Positions 33,471 through 43,178 of a stretch of DNA of 64,000 nucleotides are shown in pieces (within the stretch, counting starts at the first letter, position 1; each line of letters opens with the position of its first letter). The position numbers and the translations under genes were made by a program. The stretch is from Nicotiana tabacum (Eukaryota > Streptophyta > Magnoliopsida > Solanales > Solanaceae), in the NCBI RefSeq assembly GCF_000715075.1, contig NC_134082.1, positions 63,265,466 to 63,329,465 on the forward strand, read 5' to 3'. The notes beneath the pieces are model-generated. The model saw only the letters and a program-made list of their open reading frames with translations, did not search any database and had not been told where the DNA came from.

Positions 33471-34687
33471 TGTTAAGTCCTAACTCATTATCATCGGGTG
33501 TGGCACGACTGTGGCAAGGATTGGGGCGTGATGGCCTTGTCATTGGCCTATGTGCAGGCAAAATGATCATGCGGGCGACAGACAAGACATTGTCATGAGG
33601 GCTATTGTAGTCAAGTATTGGCCAAGGTCTTGGGACAGGGAAGACACGCTTGGAAGGCTTGACAAGGCAGAGTGGGCAGAGTTGGGGCGGCATGGCATGG
33701 CATGCGCGCCAAAGTCAGTGTCATGGGCTTTTTGGGTTGTGGCAGCAACAAATGTGGGCTAAGCTAAGATGCAGATGTGCAAAATAATGGCAAAGGCTTT
33801 CAATAGCTAAGGCAAGTCTATGTTAAGGAAAATACAAGCTATGGCATGAGGGAAACAAAGGTTGACATAGACAAGTCAAAAACTCGGCCAAGACATGTGC
33901 GGGCGGCACTGGCGTGGGGCGTGTGCGGCAAAATCATGGGCGGTGGATTGCGGGCAAGGCATTGGTGTGGAGCAATGTCAAAATGAGCCAAGGCTAGGTG
34001 CAATGCCAGCCTTGGACGTGAATCAGCTGGCCAATTTGAAATGGCACATGCAAGGCACATGCCAAAGCAGTTTGGCATACCTTTTCATAACCTCTTGTAC
34101 CCATGACTGATTTATGCTTGTATCCATTAGAATTTCGTGCATAACATGTCCTAAGTAGTTGGGGATTTCAACTACAAGTTAGGAACTGATTGAGCCTTAG
34201 CCCGACAAGTGGAAAAAGTTTTTGACAACAAGTGTCAATGTGATGTCAAGTACTAAAGACTGCCTATGTTTTATAAATAAGGCCTTTAGACTTAGTCAGA
34301 TTTGAAGGTAGGAATTTTGTGTGAAATTCAGTAAGGGAAACAAGAGAGAAACGTGAGTCTTTCTAAGTGTTTTAAAAAGGGGCTAAGGCTGGGCATTGGG
34401 TAGGTCTTAGTGTGCAAGATCGACTTGTGATCTTGGCTAGACGAAAGTGGGTTGTGAACGACTTGTGTTAATAGCAAAAAGAGGGTTCCTTTGTATATTT
34501 TCGAAATTAATACAAGGGTTGGGATTTTCCCGTATTGGCTTGTGTTCTTTCTGATTTGCTGCCTAAAATTTGATTAAGGCCAAACTTCCTGAAAATTTGG
34601 CTAAGTGTTAGAAAAGGCTGAGTCAAGTGCGCAACTTGACTGCCGCGCGGGTGTGACTTTGGACTGACCAAAAATGCCCTCGTGACA
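33471..34687 (+). repeat. 5' LTR of the gag-only element
   Basis: It starts TGTTAAGTCC and ends CTCGTGACA, and aligns with 35915-37137. It is GC-rich for this window over its first 600 bases. Apparent frames at 33550 and 33839 appear in shifted form in the other LTR and are not genes. Confidence 0.9.
34272..34280 (+). promoter_or_regulatory. TATA box in 5' LTR of the gag-only element
   Basis: TATAAATAA followed by GGCCTTTAGAC; the right LTR has TATAAATAG at 36715-36723 with the same flank. The position is about 410 bp before the LTR end, typical for a U3/R border. Confidence 0.65.
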
Positions 34688-34689
34688 AC

Positions 34690-34706
34690 TAGTATCAGAG
34701 CGGAGC
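34690..34706 (+). other. Primer-binding site of the gag-only element
   Basis: TAGTATCAGAGCGGAGC, two bases after the LTR. It matches the plant initiator tRNA-Met site TGGTATCAGAGC with one G-to-A change. Confidence 0.82.
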
Positions 34707-34854
34707 AAGGTTTGTGGCAGTGGAAAGACGACCGGTCGTAGATTTCGAGGTAATATTTAAGAACATGGCTGGTGGCACAAATGTTAAACTGTGTCAAAGG
34801 GTGGAGCGGTAGGAAGCACTCATTGGGAAGGCTCTTGAAGTAGATGGTGGTTTT

Positions 34855-35870
34855 TTTTGTTATTGTGATAATGGAACATTTGGAGGCAGATTATGCGGTG
34901 AGGCATGAAACTACGTTGGCAGAAATGGCCTTGGTACGCAATGAAAAGGAAGAAATCCACGAAGAGGTGGTTCAACTTCGAAGGGCATTACAAATTGCTG
35001 CCCCTAGAAGTGATGAACGCACAAAATAGAGGATATCGGAGCCAAAGGCTTATTGTGGTGCAAGAATTGCCAAAGAAATGGAAAATTTCTTGTGAGATAT
35101 GGAGTAGTATTTCCAGGATGCTTGTGTGCCGGATGAGGAAAAGGTGACCATCACACCTATGTATTTGACTGATGGTGCGAAAGTGTTGTGGCGTACATGG
35201 GTGGTAGAAGTGGAAAGTGCTGGACTGCCCAAGATTGAAACTTGGGAGATGCTGAATAAGGAATTAAAATCTCAATTCCTTCCAACTAACTCATAATGGG
35301 TTGTAAAAGATAGACTACGTCGCTTTAAACAAAGTGGCACGGTGAGGGAGTATGTCAAGGAATTATCGTCCTTGATGCTGAATGTAAGTAATATGGCAGA
35401 GGAAGACAAGCTGCATTACTTTATGAGAGGATTGAAGGGTTGGGCACAATTGGAGTTGAGAAGGCAGAATGTTTAAAGCCTCTATATTGCTATTGCGGCG
35501 ACAGATGCGTTGGCTGACTTAAACATAGGTGATGACCCTGTTGAAACTTCACACAAAGTCTAGTAGAAGAAAAGACAAAGCAAAGGAATGGAAGAAAAGT
35601 AGGAAAGGCCAAGCTGCCAAAGGTGAGGGACTTGCCAAGAATGTGAGATAGGAGATTCACAACGACAAGGAAAGGAGCTTCAAGTTAAAAGACTGCTTTA
35701 CTTGTGGTGGACCGCACTTGAAGAAGGACTGCCTGGTGCAAGCAAGGGTGAATGCTATGCTGGCTGCGGAAAAATAGGAACAAGTTGCGGAGGCAAATGC
35801 CAATGTGGCAGATGTGCATGGAGCAACAGGGGCGTTATTTGTCAACAAACCCCTTGGGGATGATTAATTG
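34855..35870 (+). pseudogene. gag of the gag-only element
   Basis: A coiled start near 34872 (HLEADYAVRHETTLAEMALVR) is followed by a frameshifted stretch. The gag core is then read from about 35160: YLTDGAKVLWRTWVVEVESA, ETWEMLNKELKSQFLP, RLRRFKQSGTVREYVKEL and EEDKLHYFMRGLKGWAQLEL. A zinc knuckle CFTCGGPHLKKDC (about 35695) has one residue fewer than the usual C-X2-C-X4-H-X4-C spacing, as is common in some plant gypsy Gag proteins. The end is FVNKPLGDD with TAA near 35868. Internal stops include TAA at about 35296 and 35476 and two TAG codons near 35562. It resembles Gag of chromovirus-like gypsy elements. Confidence 0.8.
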
Positions 35871-35898
35871 AGTTGGATCGACAAGGACATCAATTTCA

Positions 35899-35914
35899 AA
35901 GGGTGTGGGTGGTT
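35899..35914 (+). other. Purine-rich tract before the 3' LTR of the gag-only element
   Basis: AAAGGGTGTGGGTGGTTT precedes TGTTAG. It is the only purine-rich block at the expected site, although several T residues interrupt it. Confidence 0.5.
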
Positions 35915-37137
35915 TGTTAGGGCCTGACTCTTTGTCATCGGGTATGGCATGGTTGTGGCAAGGATTGGGACGTGATGTCCTTGTCATTGGACTATGTGCG
36001 GACAAAACGATCATGCGGGCGACAGACAAGACGTTGTCATGAGGGCTGTTGTAGGCAAGTATTGTCCAAGGCCTTGGGACAGGCAAGACATGCTTGGCAA
36101 AGGCTTGACAAAGCGGGCAATGTTGGGGTGGCATTGCATGGCATGCACGCCAAAGTCAGTAGCACAGGCACTTCCGGTTGTAGCAGCAACAAATTTGGGC
36201 TAAGCTAAAATGCGGATGTGCGGAATGATGGAAAAGACTTTCAATAGCTAAGGCAAGGCTATGTGAAGGAAAATACAAGCAATGGTATGAGGGGAACAAA
36301 GGTTAACATGGACAAGGCAGAAACTCGGCAAAGACATATGCGGGCAGCAGCGACGTCGGGCGTGTGCAGCAAAATCATGGGTGGCGGATTGCGGGCAAGG
36401 CATTGGTGCGGAGCAATGTCAAAATAATCCAAGGCTTGGCGCAATGCCAGCCTTGGGCATGAATCAGTTGGCCAACTCAAAATGGCACATGCAAGGCACA
36501 TGCCAAAGCAGTTTGGCAGTTACCTTTTCATAACCTCTTGTACCCATGACTTATTTATGCTTGTATCTATTATAATTTCGTGCATAACATGTCCTAGGTA
36601 GTTGGGGATGTCAACTACAAGTTAGGAACTGATTTATCCTTAGCCGAACAAGTGGAAAAAGTTGTAGACAACAAGTGTCAATGTGTTGTCAAGTACTAAC
36701 GGCTGCCAATGTTCTATAAATAGGGCCTTTGGACGCAGTCAGATTTTAAGGGGTGGGGGGGGAATTTCGTGTGAAATTCAGTAAGGGAAACAAGAGAGAA
36801 ACGTGAGTCTTTCTAAGTGTTCCAAAACGGGGCTAAGGTTGGGCATTGGGCAGGTCTTAGTGTGCAAGATCGACTTGTGATCTTGGCTAGACGAAAGTGG
36901 GCTGTGAACGACTTGTGTTCATAGCAATGTGAGGATTCCTTTGTATATTTTCGAAATTTATACAAGGGGTGGAATTTTCCCGTATTGGCTTGTGTTCTTT
37001 TTGATTTGCTACCTAAAATTTGATTAAGGCCAAACTTGCTGAAAATTTGGCTTAGTGTTAGAAAAGGCCGAGTCATGTGCGCAACTTGACTGCCGCACGG
37101 GTGTGACTTTGGACTAACCAAAAACGCCCCCATGACA
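35915..37137 (+). repeat. 3' LTR of the gag-only element
   Basis: It starts TGTTAGGGCC and ends CATGACA. It aligns with 33471-34687, with scattered substitutions and small indels such as a run of G at 36755. Confidence 0.9.
36715..36723 (+). promoter_or_regulatory. TATA box in 3' LTR of the gag-only element
   Basis: TATAAATAG with the same flanks as in the left LTR. In this copy it would read into A2's integrase end. Confidence 0.6.
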
Positions 37138-37142
37138 CCTAC
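37138..37142. repeat. Target-site duplication of the gag-only element, right copy (CCTAC)
   Basis: Identical to 33466-33470; the A2 integrase resumes here. Confidence 0.9.
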
Positions 37143-37730
37143 CATCCTCAAGCAAGCAGATAGGTTGAAGTCTCCAACCTGGAGATCAATAATATTTTGT
37201 CGAAGACTGTGAATGCCAACCAAACGGATTGGTCAAGAAAACTTGATGATGCTCTTTGGGCTTATAGGACAGCCTCCAAGACGTTGACTGGGATGTCTCC
37301 ATATCGATTGATATTTGGGAAGGCATGTCATCATCTTGTAGAACGTAAGCATAAGGCCATGTGGGCTTTGAAAAAGTTGAACCTTGAGTGGGATGTCACT
37401 GCAAACCTAAGAGTAGCACATTTGAATGAGATTGATTAATTCGGGTATCATGCCTACAAAAGTTCGTCCCTTTACAATGAGAAAATGAAGTACCTCCATG
37501 ATAAGTATATCTACAATAAGGAGTTTTTATTCCCGTTTAACGATGTTTCCGGGCAAGTTGAAATCAAAATGGAGTGGACCCTTTGAAGTGGTGAATGTAA
37601 CCCCTTTTGGTGTTCTAGATTTGAAAAATAAGAACGATGAGTTTTTTAGAGTCAATGGGTACTAGGTTAAACATTATCTTTTTAAGGTTGATGACGGCCA
37701 CAATGTGGTGGTTCTTCATTTCAAGTGATT
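37143..37730 (+). pseudogene. A2 integrase, C-terminal part
   Basis: It resumes with [17 protein letters not shown], which carries the catalytic Glu, then [21 protein letters not shown] and [21 protein letters not shown] after LNEID at about 37438 and other breaks interrupt the C-terminal region, which still shows KWSGPFEVVNVTPFGVLDLK. The end of pol is TGA at 37728-37730 in FHFK. It is the counterpart of A1's 620-1377. Confidence 0.87.
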
Positions 37731-37767
37731 GGTGATCTGCGTCGTACCGCAACGTTAAATTAGGTTC

Positions 37768-37789
37768 TTCTTGGGAGGCAACCCATGTG
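37768..37789 (+). other. Conserved post-pol motif (A2 copy)
   Basis: It contains TTGGGAGGCAACCCATG, identical to the reverse complement of 559-580 in A1, about 40 bp after the pol stop. The flanking bases are also similar (a CGTACCGC block about 30 bp earlier). Confidence 0.65.
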
Positions 37790-37965
37790 TCTTTCCATTT
37801 TTCTTGGTTTTCTCATTTAGGTTAGATAGGCTTTGTTTTGTGCTAACCAGTTTTGAAGTGTATGCAGGAATGGGTGTGCATTGTAGGGACTGTGCATGAA
37901 AAATTTGGCTAAGTGTCAAAATACATTGTATCTGAAGTTGGCCTATTGAAAATGCTTAAGGAATT

Positions 37966-38105
37966 GCGTCCGCACACATTTTTGTGTGGTTCCCACTGAT
38001 GTTGCGGCCGCACTCAATTTTGTGCGGTCCGCAGTGTAACTTCTCAAAGGGCAGATAAGGAGTGCGGACCGCATCCAAATTATGTGGCCACACTCAAGTA
38101 AAAAA
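37966..38105. repeat. GC-rich palindromic units, upstream set (A2)
   Basis: Units such as TGCGGCCGCACTCAATTTTG and GTGCGGTCCGCAGTG alternate. Each pair can fold: TGCGG.CCGCAC faces GTGCGGTCCGCA. This set lies before the internal TATA box. Confidence 0.7.
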
Positions 38106-38125
38106 CTGGGTCCCACGAGTAAAAG

Positions 38126-38134
38126 TATAAATAG
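38126..38134 (+). promoter_or_regulatory. TATA box before the Athila third ORF (A2)
   Basis: TATAAATAG followed by GGCTTCTTGCATC, about 400 bp after the pol stop and 780 bp before the third ORF. A1 has the same box at 145-153. An internal promoter would explain how a third ORF far from the LTR could be expressed. The role is inferred. Confidence 0.55.
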
Positions 38135-38908
38135 GGCTTCTTGCATCTTCTTACACTTTTCATTCTAAGCCATGAAGACTAAGCTGCATAATAAAATTTC
38201 CCCATTGCTCTCAAGTTGTTCCCTCGTTTCATCACATGCATCTTCATTACTGGTGTGTTAATTTCTTCATTAGATTTTTCATCTTTTGTTTTGATTTGTT
38301 CTTTGATTTAAGGTTAGTTCCATGTCTAAAAATGTCAATGCTTAGTTGTTTTTTTCTTAGAATAATGTGGGTAGCATATTAAGAGTTAACTGTGGTGTGG
38401 GTAAGTAGATATCCATGCTTAATTGTTCAACCCATGCCTAAATTAGGTAAAGAACGCATGAACCCTAGTTACACTGCCCGTGAATTTTAAATTATGCGGT
38501 CGCACACATTTTTGTGCGGTCTGCAATAGAGGTTGTGCGGCCGCTTTCACTTTAGTGCAGTTTGCAGCCCTCAGAGTTAGGAAATTTTGTACTTGACTTG
38601 TGCGATCCGCAATGGACTTCTGCGGCCGCACTCATTTTTGTGTGGTCCACTATGATGAAACTTCAGAGACCCCAGTAGTCTGAACCTGGGGCTCTACGGC
38701 TGCACTCATTTTTGTGCAGTCCATAATGGGCGCTCTGCGGTCACACTCATTTTTGTGCGGTCCGCAATGGGTAGTCTGCGACCACACTCACTTTTGTGTT
38801 GTCCGCATTACCCCTTATGAGAAGGTTTTCCTACAACTTCCAATTATGTTTATGCATGCATTATGAGCTTTAATTGTAACTGATTTCTAGTTCTTATGTG
38901 TGTAGACA
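38135..38908 (+). other. Leader of the A2 third ORF
   Basis: Apart from the palindromic units there is no conserved frame. The stretch 38150-38430 is T-rich with a TTTTTTTCTTAG block. It has no recognised RNA gene. Confidence 0.5.
38485..38815. repeat. GC-rich palindromic units, downstream set (A2)
   Basis: About six partly decayed units of the form CTGCGG(C/T)C(G/A)CACTCATTTTTGTG, each followed by CGGTCCGCAATGG, at intervals near 45-60 bp. Each can form a hairpin with an AT-rich loop. They sit in the leader between the internal TATA box and the third ORF. Confidence 0.75.
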
Positions 38909-40575
38909 ATGGTTCGATCATGAGGCAAAGAATAACTACTCAAAAGGGAGGGCAAAACCCTCCCGAGGCCGGGGTCGAGGCACTAGAAATCTCCCACTGG
39001 CAATCAAAAAGGTTATAAGCAAGAAAACAATAGCAAATAGAGCCCATGATACCTCGAAGACTAGTGAGCACGTCCCATTTGGGGAATCTTCTGAGGGTAA
39101 TTCCATGCAAGCACAGCCAGAAGCCCAATCACAACAAAGACAACAATTCCCTAGGAGACTCCACTTGGTGGATGAGTCCTCATTAGCTGCCACTTCTTCA
39201 GAAGGTTTGAAAGAGGGCAGCTAAGACTCTGAGCCCTTTTCCTCACATGCTCCCCCTTCTCCAATAAACTTAGATGATGATGATGTTCCAGATGAAGGGA
39301 GAGGGGGCGATACTGTAGTACCAGGGTTAGAAATATCAAGGAGGCTGGAGATATAGGAGGACAGATTTGTCAATGACAATGCCTTCGTGAAGTTTAGGGA
39401 ATGGTAGCCACAAAGGTCACTCACTCTTGAGTGACAGTTCTTAATGACAGACCTGCACAAGTACAACCCCAATGTCCTTAGGCAATTCCAAGAGCGGAAA
39501 GGTTGGAAATGGTTCACCAACAAAGTCATAGATGAAAATGAGTACCTTATCAAGGAGTTCTATGCAAATGTTGCTCACATCAAACAGGAACGAAGGTGAC
39601 AAAAGTGCGGAATCTAAAAATCTGCTTTGACTCTTGTGCACTGAACACATATATGGGGTTTGAAGAATTGGAGGCACTGCAATAGTTTGGAGAATCTAGC
39701 TATGGGTGATGCAGCTCGCCCGTAACTAGCTGAGATTCTGGCAATCCCAGGGTCAACACCTCCGTGGCTCACAGCATGGGTTCCAATTGACCAGGCCACC
39801 CTAAACTTTGAAGCAAAAAGGTGGCAAACATTCGTGTGTAGACGCATTGACCCATGCCTCAATGAAAATATGCTCCTACTTCCTCGTGCAGTTTTGGTGG
39901 CCTCGATTATGGCTGGGTATATGATAAATGTTGGTGTTATCAGGTCCACCAACATCCCTCTAGATGTCCAGAAGGGTGAAAGAACTTATCCATACCCAAA
40001 CTTCCTCACTGAGTACTTCAAGGATCAAGGGGTAGAGTCGAAGCATATGATACATATGTGAAGGCCAAGAAGCCTTTCTCCTGGTACCACTTTCAGGGAG
40101 CTGACAACCCTAAGTTCAAGGGTAAAGCTACTACCTCTACTAGCCAGTCTGAGGAGCCAACAGTAGTAGTTACTGATTCAGCTGTCGAGCCTTCCACAGC
40201 ACCCGGTACTTCCACCAGGAGAGCGGTCATGCCACCTTCATCCTCTGGAACACCTATTTCTGCTAGATTATCAGTGCCATACTAGTGTCAGCTTCCTCTA
40301 CTTACCCTCATACTGCATTGCGAGTCCCCCAGACATTAGCGAATCTCAACAACTGGATGCAGGCAGCTACTATAAAGCTGACTGATATATCCAATGTTGT
40401 TGCAACACGGTCCTTAGCCCCAGCTGCCCCAGCAGAGCCTCAGTTACCTCCGTTAGTAGAGGAAGCATTGAAGAATATTATGGTCGATCAAAAGACTATC
40501 ATGGCTAAGGTGGTGGCACAAGGGAAAGCCATTGAGGATATGGGCGAACAGATGAAGAAGACACCTAAGTCTTAG
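38909..40575 (+). pseudogene. A2 third ORF (Athila env-like / plant transposon protein)
   Basis: An ATG at 38909-38911 starts the protein, but the frame fails after four codons and goes on in another: a Ser/Arg-rich start with GRAKPSRGRGRG. Later blocks give FEAKRWQTFVCRRIDPCLNE, then LLPRAVLVASIMAGYMINVGV and TYPYPNFLTEYFKDQG. This is the pattern of the putative plant transposon protein domain found in Athila third ORFs. The C-terminal part is Ser/Thr/Pro-rich and ends with a helical VEEALKNIMVDQKTIMAKV segment and TAG at about 40573. It is called env-like in the literature by position only. I see no convincing signal peptide or membrane span in the broken frames. Confidence 0.75.
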
Positions 40576-41620
40576 GCATCAAAAAAGTTGGTGCACAAGC
40601 TGTTGACACCCAATTATTTCCTATATATTTTCAATATGCAAAATAATGGTTAGGTTTTCTTAATATTTTCTAAAAGACTTCTCCTCAGATTTTTCAGTAT
40701 TATCTTATGATTTGACTATGTTTAAACGGTTTGTTTATGTTTTTCCTCTACTTGACTCATCGCGTTGAAAACCCGAAGTACCTTTGGTTATATCTGAGCT
40801 TTTGGAACTGTCATTGTTTGTTTTGTACATATACTTGTTTTGATTGAGTTCTTTGTGTTTAGATCCTCTTCTTTGTTGACTGATTATGAGTCCTTACCAT
40901 TTTTTAACTCGACTATTATTAAAACCCTACTTTCTCAAAAGTTTTTCTTCACTTATTACTGTGATTTTAAAGGCTTTATTTACTTGTTTCTGACCTTCTT
41001 AACTGTTAGTTTGGTTTTCCACTCTGATTCTATGTGTTAGCTATGACCACTTGGCTTTGTTGACTACCATGCTTTGAGTATGTTCTTTTGCTACTGAGTC
41101 CTTAGCCTACTCATGTTACTGTTGTATGTTTGTGTTCATCTAGTCGTCTATTTTGTCAATATGGTTGGCCTTGCATGTCTGATACTCTTATTCATTCTTC
41201 TCTATTTATATGTTGAAGTGCAGAATCATGATTCCTTCTTGATTAATCTTTATTTCCTCAAGTTATGACTAATTGAAAAGGTTTTCTATAAACCCTAAAA
41301 TTTTACTCATTTGTTTAAGTTGATTCATTCCCTTCCCTTATTTACTGTGATGTTTCACCCCTACTGAATCCTTTCCCCAAATTAAGTATATTATGTACTT
41401 AGACTCAATTACATAATCTATATTTTTACCACCCTTTATATGGTAAAAAATAATCCTTCTCAAACTGATTTTCTTTCCTTAATTATCCCTATAGTATCCG
41501 TTTGAGCTGTAACTCCTTGATTAAGGGGAAGTACTTGTATTAATTGATTCTAATTGTGATTGCTTCCATATTTGTGCTAAAACTTTACTTGTTACTTTAT
41601 TTTCTACTCATTTTCAAAGC

Positions 41621-41630
41621 TATAAATACT
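41621..41630 (+). promoter_or_regulatory. TATA box in O2 5' LTR
   Basis: TATAAATACT after TTTTCAAAGC, matching the TATA boxes of both O1 LTRs. The GCTGAAAGCCAAGGCTAGAC block 120 bp downstream is also shared. SIRE sits about 165 bp after it, so a transcript from here would enter SIRE on its antisense strand. Confidence 0.68.
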
Positions 41631-41781
41631 CTACCCTCTCTTCTCTAAGTTTTTCATTAACAAGACACGAACAACTGAGTTCAAAACACACACTTAAACA
41701 TTCAAACTCTCTTTCTTCCTCTACTACTTGTGCTACTACCTTGTCTAGTCGGCTGAAAGCCAAGGCTAGACTGTGGAATTC

Positions 41782-41786
41782 TAATT
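41782..41786. repeat. Target-site duplication of SIRE, left copy (TAATT)
   Basis: TAATT precedes TGATG at 41787 and recurs at 51874-51878 after CCAACA. Confidence 0.88.
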
Positions 41787-42701
41787 TGATGTTTTAAGCA
41801 TCAATACCACAAAAGAGGAGGGTGATTTGTGTGGTGCCCAATGTTCGATCTAGAAGAACCAGGTTCTTCTAGGTGTTCTAACAACTACTGTGTACGTAAT
41901 TAAAAGTACATAAAATAAAGAACACAAAGATTTTTATGTGAAAAACACTCGGCTCAAAAGGTGAAAAAACCACGACCTACTACTCAGTAGGATTTTCCCC
42001 AACACTTCACTTAATCACTGAGCCAAAACAGTATTTACAAAACTCTTTGTAAACCTAAGGATTAACTCTAATCTCGTTGTGGCACACAGCCTCAACTGTT
42101 GCGACAACTTCAAGTTAGCCTATAACTTGAACTCTCAAAGTACCTAATACAATTGCTTCTATGAAAGCTGGAAAGGTACAACTTTAAACCACCTACTACA
42201 ATTGAACTAGAATAAGAAAAAACACAATAGATCTGGTTCTTCAATCTTTTTCAAGTATCTTCAGGAGTGCACACTCAAATCTCACATAAATTGCTTGCAA
42301 AATCGCCTTGCTCTTTTGCTTTCAATTTAGTTTAACTTATGTGTATGTGCAATACCTGTAAAAGAGAAAAATCACTATTATTTAATGAGTTAGTAGTTAG
42401 AATTTGATTGAGACTCAATTGTTGATATTCCATCGAAGTTGAGTCCTTGAACAACACAAACTCCAACACTATCTTTTATCTGAATTATGTTCTCTTCACA
42501 TAAGGAGACTTTCTCCCCTTATCCAATATGCAACCTTTTCGATCAGATCAAGAGATATTGCTTCTTGATCAGTGGGACTTATCTCCTTCACATGCATCTC
42601 ACATGTATAGGTTGATCATGACTGTGCTTCACATGATGGACCTGTTCCATAACTGAGTTCATTTGTCATTCTTTAAAACTTCACCTATTCTAGGTCCAAC
42701 A
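41787..42701 (-). repeat. SIRE 3' LTR (left copy)
   Basis: On the plus strand it starts TGATGTTTTAAGC and ends GGTCCAACA; in element orientation it is TGTTGG...CATCA. It aligns over its length with 50958-51873. No gene. Confidence 0.92.
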
Positions 42702-42716
42702 AATTCCTCCTTTTTG
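42702..42716 (-). other. SIRE polypurine tract
   Basis: The minus strand reads CAAAAAGGAGGAATT immediately before the 3' LTR. This is an excellent polypurine tract. Confidence 0.85.
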
Positions 42717-43178
42717 ATGATGACAAACTCAATGCGTTTTACTTATTGAAAGACCTGTAAGAACTCAGCTTAACCATCAACACTAGACTTAGAAAATTTA
42801 CTTCTCATCAAGGACCAGGTTAATTAGGTTATAAATATCACTTATTCAGAATAATGGGTAAAGCACAATATCTTCCCCCTTTTGGCATCTTCAAAAAGTT
42901 GCATACGTAATGTGAATCCCAGATTTTATAAAGTACTCATGGCCACTAGGGAAACTACAAGTGAAAACATGGTGCAATTATCAATAATCAACAAACATGT
43001 TTAAACTATTAAGACCAGAATCATCATAGAACAAGAGAAAATAGTTATTGTCATTGATTATGATATGTAGCCATTAACAGTCCACAAAAAGAAAGAAAAA
43101 CTTTCAAAACATGAGCAAAAATAGAAAAAACCCTAATTCGGGTTATTAGACAGGTTCAGAAGACAAGTACTAGGAGAC
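42717..43178 (-). other. SIRE 3' untranslated region
   Basis: About 460 AT-rich bases between the third ORF and the polypurine tract, with no gene or structured repeat seen. Confidence 0.55.

Larger units (their letters stand above)
33471..37137 (+). mobile_element. Gag-only LTR retrotransposon (TR-GAG-like), non-autonomous
   Basis: The element is 3667 bp, with LTRs of 1217 and 1223 bp and a 1227-bp internal region that holds only a gag pseudogene. A primer-binding site follows the left LTR and a purine-rich stretch precedes the right one, so orientation is plus. LTR ends are TGTTA...TGACA. No protease, RT, RNase H or integrase fits in the internal region. Such terminal-repeat elements carrying only GAG have been described in plants; they must borrow enzymes. 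By eye the LTRs differ at roughly one base in ten. Confidence 0.87.
28746..40600 (+). mobile_element. A2: Athila-type Ty3/gypsy retrotransposon, plus strand, both ends missing
   Basis: It reads gag, protease, RT, RNase H, integrase, spacer and third ORF from left to right. The N-terminal part of gag and the 5' LTR are missing, because A1 sits in gag. The 3' LTR lies beyond O2, which inserted at 40601. A 3.67-kb element splits the integrase. Protein segments match A1 closely, yet the two have separate lesions and opposite orientation, so they are independent family members. A2 is the oldest layer in the window, since the other elements lie in or on it. Confidence 0.87.
40601..41786 (+). repeat. 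O2 5' LTR, first part
   Basis: It opens TGTTGACACCCAATTATTTCC, which corresponds to the reverse complement of O1's LTR end. It is AT-rich with no gene; the short frame at 40840-41040 is not conserved. It is broken at the TAATT duplication of SIRE. Confidence 0.9.

Noticed and set aside
33550..34110. Cys-rich short frames in the gag-only element LTR
   Set aside because: The second LTR has different frames and breaks at the same place. They result from GC-rich LTR sequence, not coding.
40840..41040. 66-codon hydrophobic frame possibly encoding a small membrane protein
   Set aside because: It lies in O2's LTR in T-rich sequence; T-rich runs give Phe/Leu/Ser-rich frames by chance, and no homologue appears in O1.
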